This document shows positions 1-7,496 of a stretch of DNA of 17,605 nt, piece by piece. The notes under the pieces are model-generated. The model ran no database searches and was not told the DNA's origin. It saw only the letters and a list, made by a program, of their open reading frames with translations. The position numbers were made by a program, and so were the translations under genes. The first letter of the stretch is position 1; every line of letters starts with the position of its first letter. The stretch is from JAVVRI01 sp036654795. GTDB taxonomy: Bacteria; Bacteroidota; Bacteroidia; Bacteroidales; Tannerellaceae. The stretch spans positions 1 to 17,605 of the forward strand of contig JAVVRI010000053.1 in NCBI GenBank assembly GCA_036654795.1. The letters are read 5' to 3'.

Positions 1-48
1 CGATGCCAATAGTTAGTTCAAAGCATTACTCTTATTATGCGTTTGGGC

Positions 49-94
49 AAGCTCGAAATCTATTTTGAGCCGGCTCAAAATAGATTTCGAGCTT
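49..94. repeat. Perfect 46-bp palindrome
   Basis: The left arm (49-71) begins AAGCTCGAAATC and the right arm (72-94) is its exact reverse complement, giving 23 paired bases with no spacer. As RNA it would form a long hairpin, with a tip of ...GAGCCGGCTC.... It has no T-tract on either side, so it is not a classical intrinsic terminator. It could be a bidirectional transcript end, an intergenic repeat unit or a protein-binding site. What is seen is the symmetry; the role is unknown. Confidence 0.85.
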
Positions 95-106
95 GGTAAA
101 AATCAA

Positions 107-124
107 TTTTGAGCAGGCTCAAAA
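107..124. repeat. Second hairpin repeating the palindrome core
   Basis: TTTTGAGC (107-114), AG, GCTCAAAA (117-124). The arms repeat the inner 8 bases of the palindrome at 49-94 (TTTTGAGC / GCTCAAAA), only 12 bp downstream of it. The two sites therefore look like a full copy and a short copy of one repeat unit. Confidence 0.7.
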
Positions 125-326
125 GTATAATAGCATATAGGCCGCAGGGCAAAACGTCCGATCTTTTTCATTAATATATTGCATGTTAGAGCTAACGCGT
201 CTGCATGTAGTACAACTATCGGCTACTACTTATTGAAAAAACATACAAATCGAGAGGTTTTGAATCTTAAAAGAATAAAGTCCTTTGTTAATATCCTGCT
301 AAAATTTGCAAATATCTTTCCGCTTC
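125..326. other. Intergenic spacer with no recognisable gene
   Basis: From the window start to the first promoter no convincing coding frame is seen on either strand. Apart from the two palindromes at 49-124 the stretch is AT-rich and holds no RNA gene or repeat that I recognise. It may contain the end of an upstream transcription unit lying outside the window. Confidence 0.5.
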
Positions 327-359
327 TTTCGTGGCCTATGGATTAAATACGTACCTTTG
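327..359 (+). promoter_or_regulatory. Bacteroides-type promoter for the coiled-coil/Crp-like pair
   Basis: The -7 box TACCTTTG (352-359) matches the Bacteroides sigma-ABfr consensus TAnnTTTG. TTTC (327-330) lies 21 bp upstream, in the place of the -33 TTTG element. Transcription would begin near 366, just upstream of the ATG at 387. The promoter lies inside the longer reading frame that opens at 306, so the later ATG is the better start. Confidence 0.7.
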
Positions 360-386
360 CACGTTCAATTAGATAGAAGAACCCGT

Positions 387-1292
387 ATGGATACAGAGAA
401 AAAAGAAAACAAGGAGATTAATAAGCTGTCGTTGCTGATTGTGGCAGTCATTGTGTTGGTGCTGGTGATTGCTGGTGCTGGTTATTATATTTATAATCAG
501 AAACAGCAGATGAACGATCTGGTGCAGACTTTTGACTTGGAGAAGGAGTCGTTGGCGGATGATTTTAACGACTTGTCTCTGCAATACGAGGGTTATAAGT
601 TTAGTGTAGGCAACGATTCATTGGTGGCTCTGCTTTCTACCGAACAAAGCAAGGTGCAACGTTTGATGGAGGAATTGCGTACGGTAAAGGCTACGAATGC
701 CAGCCGCATTAGCGAGCTGAAAAAAGAGTTGGAAACGTTGCGCAAGGTAATGCGTAATTATGTGATTCAAATAGACTCACTCAATACGCAGGTAAAGAAC
801 CTGACGGAAGAGAACAAACAGGTGGTGAAGAAATATCAGCAAGTATCCTCTTCTGCAGCTCAGTTATCTAAAGATAAGCAAAAGCTGACTGAGCGTGTCA
901 CATTGGCTAGTCGTCTGGATGCAACAGAAATCAGCGTCCTGCCTGTAAACGGACGGGGCAAGGTGATGAAGCGTATTAAGAAAATGGAGCAGTTTGTAGT
1001 TAACTTTAAACTGGCAAAAAATATTACTGCACCTGTGGGCGAGAAGGTTGTGTATGTACGCATTATGAAGCCGGACGATGACATTCTGATTAAGAGTCGT
1101 GCTGATGTCTTTCCTTTCGAAGGCAAGGATATCAACTATTCGATGAAAAAGATGGTGGAGTATGAGGGCGAAGAGCTTCCGATCACCATGTATTGGAATA
1201 TTGAGGAATTCCTTTCTCCCGGAACTTATCGTGTAGATATATTTGCAGACGGTAATCAAATTGGTCGAAAAAGCTTTACATTGGACAACTAA
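387..1292 (+). CDS. Membrane-anchored coiled-coil protein of unknown function
   Basis: A 301-aa protein. The N-terminal 13 residues are charged (MDTEKKENKEINK), followed by one hydrophobic segment at about residues 14-36. A long heptad-rich, Lys/Glu-rich region (about 45-180) predicts a coiled coil, and a C-terminal domain of about 110 residues looks beta-rich. With a short charged N-terminus and no cleavage site, it is probably anchored in the inner membrane with the coiled coil in the periplasm. The ATG at 387 is preferred over the in-frame start at 306 because a -7 box at 352-359 would place the transcript start after 306. The Crp-like gene follows 15 bp after the stop, so the two are probably co-transcribed. 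I do not recognise the family; the architecture suggests a structural or scaffold role, not an enzyme. Confidence 0.85.
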   Translation: MDTEKKENKEINKLSLLIVAVIVLVLVIAGAGYYIYNQKQQMNDLVQTFDLEKESLADDFNDLSLQYEGYKFSVGNDSLVALLSTEQSKVQRLMEELRTVKATNASRISELKKELETLRKVMRNYVIQIDSLNTQVKNLTEENKQVVKKYQQVSSSAAQLSKDKQKLTERVTLASRLDATEISVLPVNGRGKVMKRIKKMEQFVVNFKLAKNITAPVGEKVVYVRIMKPDDDILIKSRADVFPFEGKDINYSMKKMVEYEGEELPITMYWNIEEFLSPGTYRVDIFADGNQIGRKSFTLDN

Positions 1293-1307
1293 CACACACA
1301 CCTCCTT

Positions 1308-1901
1308 ATGGATGCGGACGCTCACTTTGACAGATTGCTGGCCGATATACCGGAAGTGCTTGCGAGCGATGCCTGCTTTGTAGAAGAATTGCAGGGTCGT
1401 GCCAAAGTGATTACGGTGAAGAAGGGGGATTATTTGCTTCGCACGGGTGAGCTCTGCTTGGATGCTTACTTTATCAATAAAGGGGTGTTTGTCAATTTAT
1501 ACGTCAACGAAAAAGGGGATGAGAGCGTGACCGGTTTTGCTTCCGACTGTCAGTATCCCTTCCTTTCTGCCTTGGGATACTTTACCGGGGCGCCTTCCGA
1601 TTTTGAAATAAAAGCCATTGAGGCTGGGGAATTGCTCTGCTTCTCGCGAGCACATATCGAAGAGCTTTCGCAACGTTATCCCCCTTTTGCCTCCTATTAT
1701 CAGAACGTCATGCTGACGATTATCTCCAAATTGTACACCCTTTTTGCCGTCCGTCAATCTTGCACGGCGGAGGAATTCTTGAGATATCTTTATACACATT
1801 ATGACTGGATCGTGAATCGCGTACCAGACAAGTATATTGCCTGTTTCATGGGATTGACTAACTCTTGGTATTGCAAACTGAAAAAGCGGATCTTTAATTG
1901 A
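1308..1901 (+). CDS. Crp/Fnr-family transcription regulator (cyclic-nucleotide-binding-like)
   Basis: A 197-aa protein. Residues about 10-125 fit a cyclic-nucleotide-binding-like beta barrel: KKGDYLLRTGELCLDAYFINKG is typical of Bacteroidales Crp homologues. It is followed by a long dimerisation helix and a short C-terminus. The helix-turn-helix region (VPDKYIACFMGLTNSWYCKLKKRI) is present but atypical compared with the usual ...IASYLGIT..LSR.R... pattern, so DNA binding is likely but not certain. No Fnr-type cysteine cluster is seen, so an oxygen-sensing Fe-S cluster is not indicated. It lies 15 bp behind the coiled-coil gene and 79 bp ahead of the efflux operon on the same strand. Regulation of the efflux operon is plausible from position only. 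The ligand is unknown. Confidence 0.85.
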   Translation: MDADAHFDRLLADIPEVLASDACFVEELQGRAKVITVKKGDYLLRTGELCLDAYFINKGVFVNLYVNEKGDESVTGFASDCQYPFLSALGYFTGAPSDFEIKAIEAGELLCFSRAHIEELSQRYPPFASYYQNVMLTIISKLYTLFAVRQSCTAEEFLRYLYTHYDWIVNRVPDKYIACFMGLTNSWYCKLKKRIFN

Positions 1902-1910
1902 ATTAATACA

Positions 1911-1941
1911 ATTTTATATTGTATGTAAACCAGTACTTTTG
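1911..1941 (+). promoter_or_regulatory. Probable promoter of the efflux operon
   Basis: TACTTTTG (1934-1941) matches the TAnnTTTG -7 box. The upstream element is poor: ATTTT at 1911-1915 is about where a -33 TTTG would be expected. A second match, TATATTTG (1955-1962), would leave only a very short leader before the ATG at 1981, so the first is preferred. The region also begins just after the Crp-like stop codon, consistent with a separate transcription unit. Confidence 0.5.
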
Positions 1942-1980
1942 TGGCAATTATTCATATATTTGCTTACTTAAAGGAACGGA

Positions 1981-3390
1981 ATGACAAACAATAGAAAGAT
2001 GAAACGAATCAGTGTACTTTTAGTACTCCTTCTCTCGGCAGGCTATACGTATGCGCAGCGTACACTTACGTTGGAAGAATGCCGAACCCTGGCTATTCAG
2101 CATAATAAGGAGATACAGATTTCAAGCGAGAAGGTAAAGGCGGCCGGCTATGAGAAGAAGGCGGCGCTAACAAAATACTTTCCTCAACTCTCTGCCACAG
2201 GAGCATATATGTGGAATCAGAAAGACATGAACCTGCTCGATATGGGAGCGTTGCAGACCTCTTTGGGCGCAGCATTGGGCGGATTGGCGCAATTGCCACA
2301 AGTGCAAGGCTTGATGGGCAGTGTTTATGACGCACAACATATGGACATCAAGAATGTCTGGATTGGTAGTGTTTCTCTGGTGCAACCTGTTTTTATGGGT
2401 GGAAAGATCGTAGCTTATAATCAGATTACCAAGTATGCCAAGGAATTGGCTGAATCCATGAACGACCTGCAATTGCAAAACGTAATTTATAAAACAGACG
2501 AAACCTATTGGCAGGTTATTTCCTTGGTAAACAAAAAGAAGCTGGCCGACGCCTATGTCAGCCTATTGCGCAAGATGGATAGCGATGTGTCTGCACTCAT
2601 TGCCGAAGGAGTAGCTACCGAAGTGGATGGCCTTTCCGTCAAGGTAAAATTAAATGAGGCGGAGATGGCGCAGACGCAAGTGGACAATGGGCTCGCTCTT
2701 TCGCGTATGTTGCTGGCACAGATCTGTGGTTTATCTTTGGAGGAACCCTTGGCATTGTCTGATGAACAGATTGAAGACTTCCCCTCGAAGCCGCGAGAGA
2801 TGGCGGCGAATGTGAACGAAGCCTTTATGAACCGTAATGAATTGAAAAGCCTCTCACTGGCAACCAAAATATATCAGAAGAAAGAAAAGATTGTACTGGC
2901 AGAGATGCTGCCGAATGTAGCCTTAGCTGCTAACTATCTGGTGACGAATCCAAACCTTTTTAATGGTTTTAAAAATGACTTTGCCGGCATGTTTAATGTG
3001 GGTGTGATGGTCAAAGTGCCTTTGTCCGGCTGGTGGGAGGGGAGTTATAAGCGTAATTCCGCCCGAGCTGAGACACGGATTCGTACCCTTGAATTGGAGG
3101 ATGCAAAGGAAAAGATCGAGCTGCAAGTAAACCAATCAATCTACAAAGTGAACGAAGCGGCTAAGAAGTTGATTGCCTCTTCGCGCAATATGGAGAATGC
3201 GGAAGAGAACTTGCGCCGTGCAAACTTCGGTTTCGAGGAGGGGGTCATCCCTGCCTTGAACCTAATGGAGGCACAGACAGCATGGGTATCCGCCCGCTCT
3301 AGCCTGATTGATGCACAGATCGAAGTGAAGCTGACCGAAGTCTATCTGACCAAAGCAATGGGTAAACTAACGCCGGATCATAAGAATTAA
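1981..3390 (+). CDS. TolC-family outer-membrane efflux channel
   Basis: A 469-aa protein with a signal peptide (KRISVLLVLLLSAGYTYA, probable cleavage before QRTLTLEEC). The mature N-terminus RTLTLEECRTLAIQHNKEIQ is the typical start of TolC/OprM-type channels. Long helical repeats, with many Ala, Glu and Lys residues, occur in two halves (about residues 30-240 and 260-460), and the C-terminal half has the RRANFGFEEGVIPALNLMEAQ pattern of the family. It would form the trimeric outer-membrane duct for the export system encoded downstream. The start could be M1 or M7 (MKRISV), both ahead of the same signal peptide. The adaptor gene follows 24 bp later. The substrate cannot be read from the sequence. 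Confidence 0.93.
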   Translation: MTNNRKMKRISVLLVLLLSAGYTYAQRTLTLEECRTLAIQHNKEIQISSEKVKAAGYEKKAALTKYFPQLSATGAYMWNQKDMNLLDMGALQTSLGAALGGLAQLPQVQGLMGSVYDAQHMDIKNVWIGSVSLVQPVFMGGKIVAYNQITKYAKELAESMNDLQLQNVIYKTDETYWQVISLVNKKKLADAYVSLLRKMDSDVSALIAEGVATEVDGLSVKVKLNEAEMAQTQVDNGLALSRMLLAQICGLSLEEPLALSDEQIEDFPSKPREMAANVNEAFMNRNELKSLSLATKIYQKKEKIVLAEMLPNVALAANYLVTNPNLFNGFKNDFAGMFNVGVMVKVPLSGWWEGSYKRNSARAETRIRTLELEDAKEKIELQVNQSIYKVNEAAKKLIASSRNMENAEENLRRANFGFEEGVIPALNLMEAQTAWVSARSSLIDAQIEVKLTEVYLTKAMGKLTPDHKN

Positions 3391-3414
3391 TAATCATAAA
3401 TAACTATACATAAG

Positions 3415-4428
3415 ATGAGCGAGGATAAGAAGTTTTCAATCAGCAATATGATGCTGGCCTTTATAACAGTGCTGGTAGTGATCGGACTAGTCGCCTTGGC
3501 AGGCTTTTTCCTGTTGACGCCTCCCGATGAAATTATTATGGGACAAGCCGAAGCAACGCAAGTGCGCATATCGGGTAAAGTGCCCGGACGTATTGCCTCT
3601 TACCGCTTTGGTGAAGGGGATAAAGTAAAAGCAGGAGACACATTGGTCTTTCTGAACACCCCCGAAGTACAAGCCAAACTGCAACAAGCCGAAGCCGCCC
3701 GTTCGGCAGCCGAAGCACAAAGTGCTAAAGCCATCAAGGGCGCCCGTTCGCAAGAGATCACCGGTGCGTACGAAATGTGGCAGAAGTCTCAAGCCGGATT
3801 GGAGATTGCCAAGAAATCGTTTACGCGCGTGCAAAACTTATTCGATAAGGGCGTAATGTCAGCTCAAAAGCGTGATGAGGCGGAGGCTAATTATAAAGCA
3901 ATGGTTGCTACCGAAAAGGCAGCTCGTTCCCAATATGAAATGGCAAAGGCTGGTGCTCGCATCGAAGACAAGAATGCTGCTGCTGCTCTTGTTGAGCGAG
4001 CCGAAGGCGCGGTAGCCGAAGTAACCTCTTATTTGGGTGAGAACGCACTTGTTTCCCCTATTAACGGTGAGATTGCCGAGCGTTTTCCGCAAGTGGGCGA
4101 GTTGGTGGGTACCGGTGCGCCGATTATGAATATTGCTGACATGAACGATATGTGGGTTACGTTCAGCGTGCGCGAAGATTTGCTTTCCGGCATTAAGATG
4201 GGTTCCGAAGTGGAGGCTTTTATCCCGGCACTCAACAATCAACCGGTCACGTTGAAGGTTTATTACATGAAGGATCTTGGTTCGTACGCTGCTTGGAAGG
4301 CTACGAAGACAACGGGTCAGTATGATTCGAAAACGTTCGAAGTGCGTGCTCGCCCATTGGCTCCTGTGGCAGACCTGCGTCCCGGCATGTCGGTTGTTAT
4401 GAAGCGGAAAGACGCTAAAGCATTATGA
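3415..4428 (+). CDS. HlyD/EmrA-type periplasmic adaptor (membrane fusion protein)
   Basis: A 337-aa protein. One N-terminal transmembrane segment (about residues 13-33) anchors it. The first half of the barrel-sandwich (lipoyl-like) motif, GKVPGRIASYRFGEGDKVKAGDTL, follows at about 52-75, then an Ala/Glu/Lys-rich coiled-coil hairpin (about 85-200). The second lipoyl half (LVSPINGEIAERFPQVGELV) lies at about 210-230, and a beta-barrel domain extends to the C-terminus (RPGMSVVMKR). It would bridge the inner-membrane permeases and the TolC-like channel. Its stop overlaps the start of the next gene (ATGA at 4425-4428), indicating translational coupling. It resembles YbhG-type adaptors of ABC-2 exporters. 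Confidence 0.93.
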   Translation: MSEDKKFSISNMMLAFITVLVVIGLVALAGFFLLTPPDEIIMGQAEATQVRISGKVPGRIASYRFGEGDKVKAGDTLVFLNTPEVQAKLQQAEAARSAAEAQSAKAIKGARSQEITGAYEMWQKSQAGLEIAKKSFTRVQNLFDKGVMSAQKRDEAEANYKAMVATEKAARSQYEMAKAGARIEDKNAAAALVERAEGAVAEVTSYLGENALVSPINGEIAERFPQVGELVGTGAPIMNIADMNDMWVTFSVREDLLSGIKMGSEVEAFIPALNNQPVTLKVYYMKDLGSYAAWKATKTTGQYDSKTFEVRARPLAPVADLRPGMSVVMKRKDAKAL

Positions 4429-5603
4429 CCGGATCAAAATATACGTATCCTATCTGGAGCATAGCCCGGCGGGAGATGCGAAGGCTTGTAGGTCGGCCGA
4501 TCTACCTCTTCTGCATGCTCATTGCTCCTGCGATTTGTATCGTGTTTTTCCTTTCGCTTATGCGGGAGGGATTGCCGACAAACCTGCCGATTGCGGTGGT
4601 GGATATGGATAACTCAGCGACTTCGCGCAACTTAGCCCGTCAGTTGAATACGATGGAGCAGACCGGGGTAATACTGACAACAACCTCCTTTTCCGAAGCG
4701 CGGCGGGAGATGCAAAAGGGAAACGTCTATGGCATCTTTTATATTCCGGCTGATTTTGCAACGCTTGCCGCCACGGGCAAGCAGCCGAATCTTTCTTTCT
4801 ACACAAACTCGACCTATCTGATTGCCGGATCGTTGCTTTTTAGAGATATGAAGATGATGTCAGTCCTGGCAGGTGCTTCGGTGGGTAAGCAGATGGGGAC
4901 GGCAAAAGGGGTGCCGACTGCTCAGATTATGGGGCAGCTTCAACCCATCGTGGTGGATACTCATCCGATCGGCAATCCGTGGTTGAACTATTCTGTCTAT
5001 TTAAATAATACACTTTTGCCCGGCGTGCTTCAGTTGATGATCTTCTTTGTGACCGTCTTTAGCATTGGTTTGGAGATCAAGCAAGGTACGGCTCGCGAAT
5101 GGTTGGGGATGGGGGGACAGTCTATAACGGTCAGCTTGCTTGGCAAGCTGCTGCCGCATACGGTGATCTTTACGCTGGTTGGCTTTATGTGTAGTGCGGT
5201 GATGTACGGGATGAATGCGTTTCCACTGCTGAGCGGATGGGCGCCGATGCTCTCGGCCATGTTTCTGCTGGTGATTGCTTCGCAGGCGGTGGGTGTGTTT
5301 ATGATAGGTGTGTTGCCAACGCTTCGGCTGGGACTTAGCTTTGCCAGTTTGTTTGGGATGATCTCCTTTTCTATTGTTGGCTTTTCTTTTCCGGTGTTGG
5401 ATATGCACCCTATGCTTCAAGCGTTGTCACAGCTGTTCCCTTTGCGCCATTATTTCTTGATTTATATTGATCAGGCATTGAATGGGCGCGAGTTGTTCTA
5501 TACGTGGGGTGAGTATGTCTATTTACTGGGCTTCCTAATCTTGCCGCTGTTGATCGCTCGAAACTTGAAAGGGGCGCTTTTGTATTTCAAATATATTCCT
5601 TAA
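4425..5603 (+). CDS. ABC-2 type exporter permease (first of a pair)
   Basis: A 392-aa inner-membrane protein. A cytoplasmic start rich in Arg (ARREMRRLVGRP) leads to TM1 (about residues 28-46). A large extracytoplasmic loop (about 50-195) contains the family motif LPIAVVDMDNSATSRNLARQLN and YGIFYIPADFA. A block of about five membrane helices fills residues 200-390. This is the YbhS/YbhR/YhhJ-type ABC2_membrane_3 layout. It overlaps the adaptor gene by 4 bp, and the second permease follows 14 bp downstream; the two probably form a heterodimer. An ATP-binding subunit is expected for this family but is not encoded in the window. Confidence 0.92.
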   Translation: MTGSKYTYPIWSIARREMRRLVGRPIYLFCMLIAPAICIVFFLSLMREGLPTNLPIAVVDMDNSATSRNLARQLNTMEQTGVILTTTSFSEARREMQKGNVYGIFYIPADFATLAATGKQPNLSFYTNSTYLIAGSLLFRDMKMMSVLAGASVGKQMGTAKGVPTAQIMGQLQPIVVDTHPIGNPWLNYSVYLNNTLLPGVLQLMIFFVTVFSIGLEIKQGTAREWLGMGGQSITVSLLGKLLPHTVIFTLVGFMCSAVMYGMNAFPLLSGWAPMLSAMFLLVIASQAVGVFMIGVLPTLRLGLSFASLFGMISFSIVGFSFPVLDMHPMLQALSQLFPLRHYFLIYIDQALNGRELFYTWGEYVYLLGFLILPLLIARNLKGALLYFKYIP

Positions 5604-5617
5604 AAGAGTAGCATACG

Positions 5618-6901
5618 ATGAAAAGAGAGAATCGTTTACGATATATTATCAACGAAGGCATTCAGGATACCTTTTTCATTTGGAAAGAGGAGTTGAAGAA
5701 TGTATTCAAAGACGAAGGAGTAATGATCTTTTTCTTCCTTGTGCCTTTTATCTATCCCTTGCTTTATGCTTTTATTTATAATAATGAAGTGGTGCGCGAG
5801 GCGAAGATGGTTGTGGTGGATCAGTCTGATTCCTTCCTCAGCCGCGAGTTTACTCGTAAGGTTAATGCCTCGGCCGATGTGCAGTTGGTAGCTACTTGTG
5901 CTGACATGGAGTCTGCCAAGCGGATGCTGGATGCCAAGGATGCGTATGGCATCCTTTACTTTCCCGCTGACTTCAGTAAAGAAATCCATGCCGGACGTCA
6001 GACGGAAGTGTCTCTCTATTGCGACATGAGCTGTTTACTCTTCTACAAGGCCTTTTTGCTTTCCTCCACGGAGGTCTCATTAGACATGGCGGCAGAGTTG
6101 CAGGGGCGTAACCGTCCCGCTTCTACTGATAAGCTGGAGAGTATTACGGTTACTCCGATTCCTTATGAATCCATCACAATGTTTAATACGCAGAATGGTT
6201 TTGCTAGTTTCCTTGTACCTGCCATTCTGATATTAGTCCTTCAACAAACGTTGATTTTGGGGATAGGTATGCTGGGTGGAACGGCGCGTGAAAAGAATCG
6301 TTTTCATAGTCTTGTGCCAGTCAGTCGCCATTTTAATGGGACGTTGCGTATTGTGTTTGGCAAGTCGTTGAGTTATTTGGTGCTTTATCTGGTCGTTTGT
6401 ATTTGGGTACTGGCTATTGTTCCGCACCTCTTTAGCCTTCCGCAGGTGGGCGAACCGTTAACGGTGTTGTTTTTTATATTTCCTTATATTATTGCTTGTA
6501 TATTCTTTTCAATCACCCTGTCAGGCTTTATGACTTCGCGCGAGTCGCCGATGCTGGTGTTTGTCTTTACATCAGTTATTCTGCTGTTCATATCCGGTGT
6601 GTCGTGGCCTAAAGAGGCGATACCGGAATTCTGGCGTTGGCTGGGGTATCTGTTTCCTTCTACGCCCGGCATACAGGGCTTTATTCGCATAAACACGATG
6701 GGTGCTACGTTAAATGAGGTTGCGTCCGAGTATCATACCCTGTGGTTTCAGGCTGGAGGTTATTTTCTTACCTCATGCTTTGTTTATCGTTATCAGATCA
6801 TTCGTAGTCGCAAGCTTATTATCAAGCAATATCGCTATATGAAGATGAAGCAGTTTGGAGCATTCATATCCGGAATAAAGCGGAATAGCGTTGCTCAATG
6901 A
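5618..6901 (+). CDS. ABC-2 type exporter permease (second of a pair)
   Basis: A 427-aa paralogue of the preceding permease with the same plan: TM1 at about residues 34-55 (VMIFFFLVPFIYPLLYAFIY), an extracytoplasmic loop with AKMVVVDQSDSFLSREFTRKVN and YGILYFPADFSKE, then about five C-terminal helices including SGVSWPKEAIPEFWRWLGYLFPSTPG. The basic C-terminal tail is cytoplasmic. It is the last gene of the efflux operon; 136 bp separate it from the epimerase, which has its own promoter. The role is inferred to be export of a small molecule or lipid-like compound with its partner. Confidence 0.92.
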   Translation: MKRENRLRYIINEGIQDTFFIWKEELKNVFKDEGVMIFFFLVPFIYPLLYAFIYNNEVVREAKMVVVDQSDSFLSREFTRKVNASADVQLVATCADMESAKRMLDAKDAYGILYFPADFSKEIHAGRQTEVSLYCDMSCLLFYKAFLLSSTEVSLDMAAELQGRNRPASTDKLESITVTPIPYESITMFNTQNGFASFLVPAILILVLQQTLILGIGMLGGTAREKNRFHSLVPVSRHFNGTLRIVFGKSLSYLVLYLVVCIWVLAIVPHLFSLPQVGEPLTVLFFIFPYIIACIFFSITLSGFMTSRESPMLVFVFTSVILLFISGVSWPKEAIPEFWRWLGYLFPSTPGIQGFIRINTMGATLNEVASEYHTLWFQAGGYFLTSCFVYRYQIIRSRKLIIKQYRYMKMKQFGAFISGIKRNSVAQ

Positions 6902-6957
6902 CTGTTCTGGGGGCGATTAAATGTTCCTTGGGTATTGCTGATAAATATAAAGAAATA

Positions 6958-6989
6958 TTTCTTCTTTATACAAAAAGGATGTACCTTTG
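6958..6989 (+). promoter_or_regulatory. Bacteroides-type promoter of the methylmalonyl-CoA operon
   Basis: The -7 box TACCTTTG (6982-6989) is an exact TAnnTTTG match. TTTC (6958-6961) sits 20 bp upstream in the -33 position. Transcription would start near 6996, giving a leader of about 42 nt before the epimerase ATG at 7038. This is the same box as the one ahead of the coiled-coil gene. Confidence 0.75.
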
Positions 6990-7037
6990 CGACAAAGACT
7001 AAACAAATATTTAATAAATCATTAAATCATTATTGAC

Positions 7038-7451
7038 ATGGAACTTACACATATCGAACATTTAGGTATTGCTGTTAAGAGTATCGAAGAATCACTGCCT
7101 TATTACGAACAAGTATTGGGCTTGAAGTGCTACAACATTGAAGTAGTAGCCGATCAGAAAGTTAAAACTGCATTCTTTAAGGTTGGCCAAACAAAAATTG
7201 AGTTGTTGGAACCGACTAGCGAAGACAGCACAATCGCCAAGTTTATTGAGAAAAAAGGCGAAGGAATTCATCACATTGCATTTGCTGTTCCTTCTGTAGC
7301 TGATGCATTGGCCGAAGCCGAGGCAAAGGGCGTAAGGCTGATAGACAAAGCTCCTCGTGGAGGTGCAGAGGGCTTAAGCATCGCTTTCCTTCATCCGAAA
7401 TCAACTTGCAGCGTGCTGACTGAGTTATGCATGCCGGGAGAAACGAAATAA
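7038..7451 (+). CDS. mce: Methylmalonyl-CoA epimerase
   Basis: A 137-aa protein of the vicinal-oxygen-chelate (VOC/glyoxalase) fold with two babbab modules. Module 1 starts IEHLGIAVKSIEESLPYYEQ; module 2 is GEGIHHIAFAVPSVADALAE. Candidate metal ligands are His8, His78 or His79, and Glu129 (VLTEL). It interconverts the R and S forms of methylmalonyl-CoA between methylmalonyl-CoA mutase and the decarboxylase in the succinate-to-propionate route. The length is normal for the family. It is first in the operon, 45 bp ahead of the decarboxylase alpha subunit, and that gene order supports the assignment. Confidence 0.95.
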   Translation: MELTHIEHLGIAVKSIEESLPYYEQVLGLKCYNIEVVADQKVKTAFFKVGQTKIELLEPTSEDSTIAKFIEKKGEGIHHIAFAVPSVADALAEAEAKGVRLIDKAPRGGAEGLSIAFLHPKSTCSVLTELCMPGETK

Positions 7452-7496
7452 TAAACAAAAGTAATCATTCATTTCTAACAACAAATCATACATACA

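Noticed and set aside
306..386. N-terminal extension of the first gene starting at 306
   Set aside because: The extension contains a promoter -7 box (352-359), reads as unremarkable sequence, and the ATG at 387 gives a normal membrane-anchored N-terminus.
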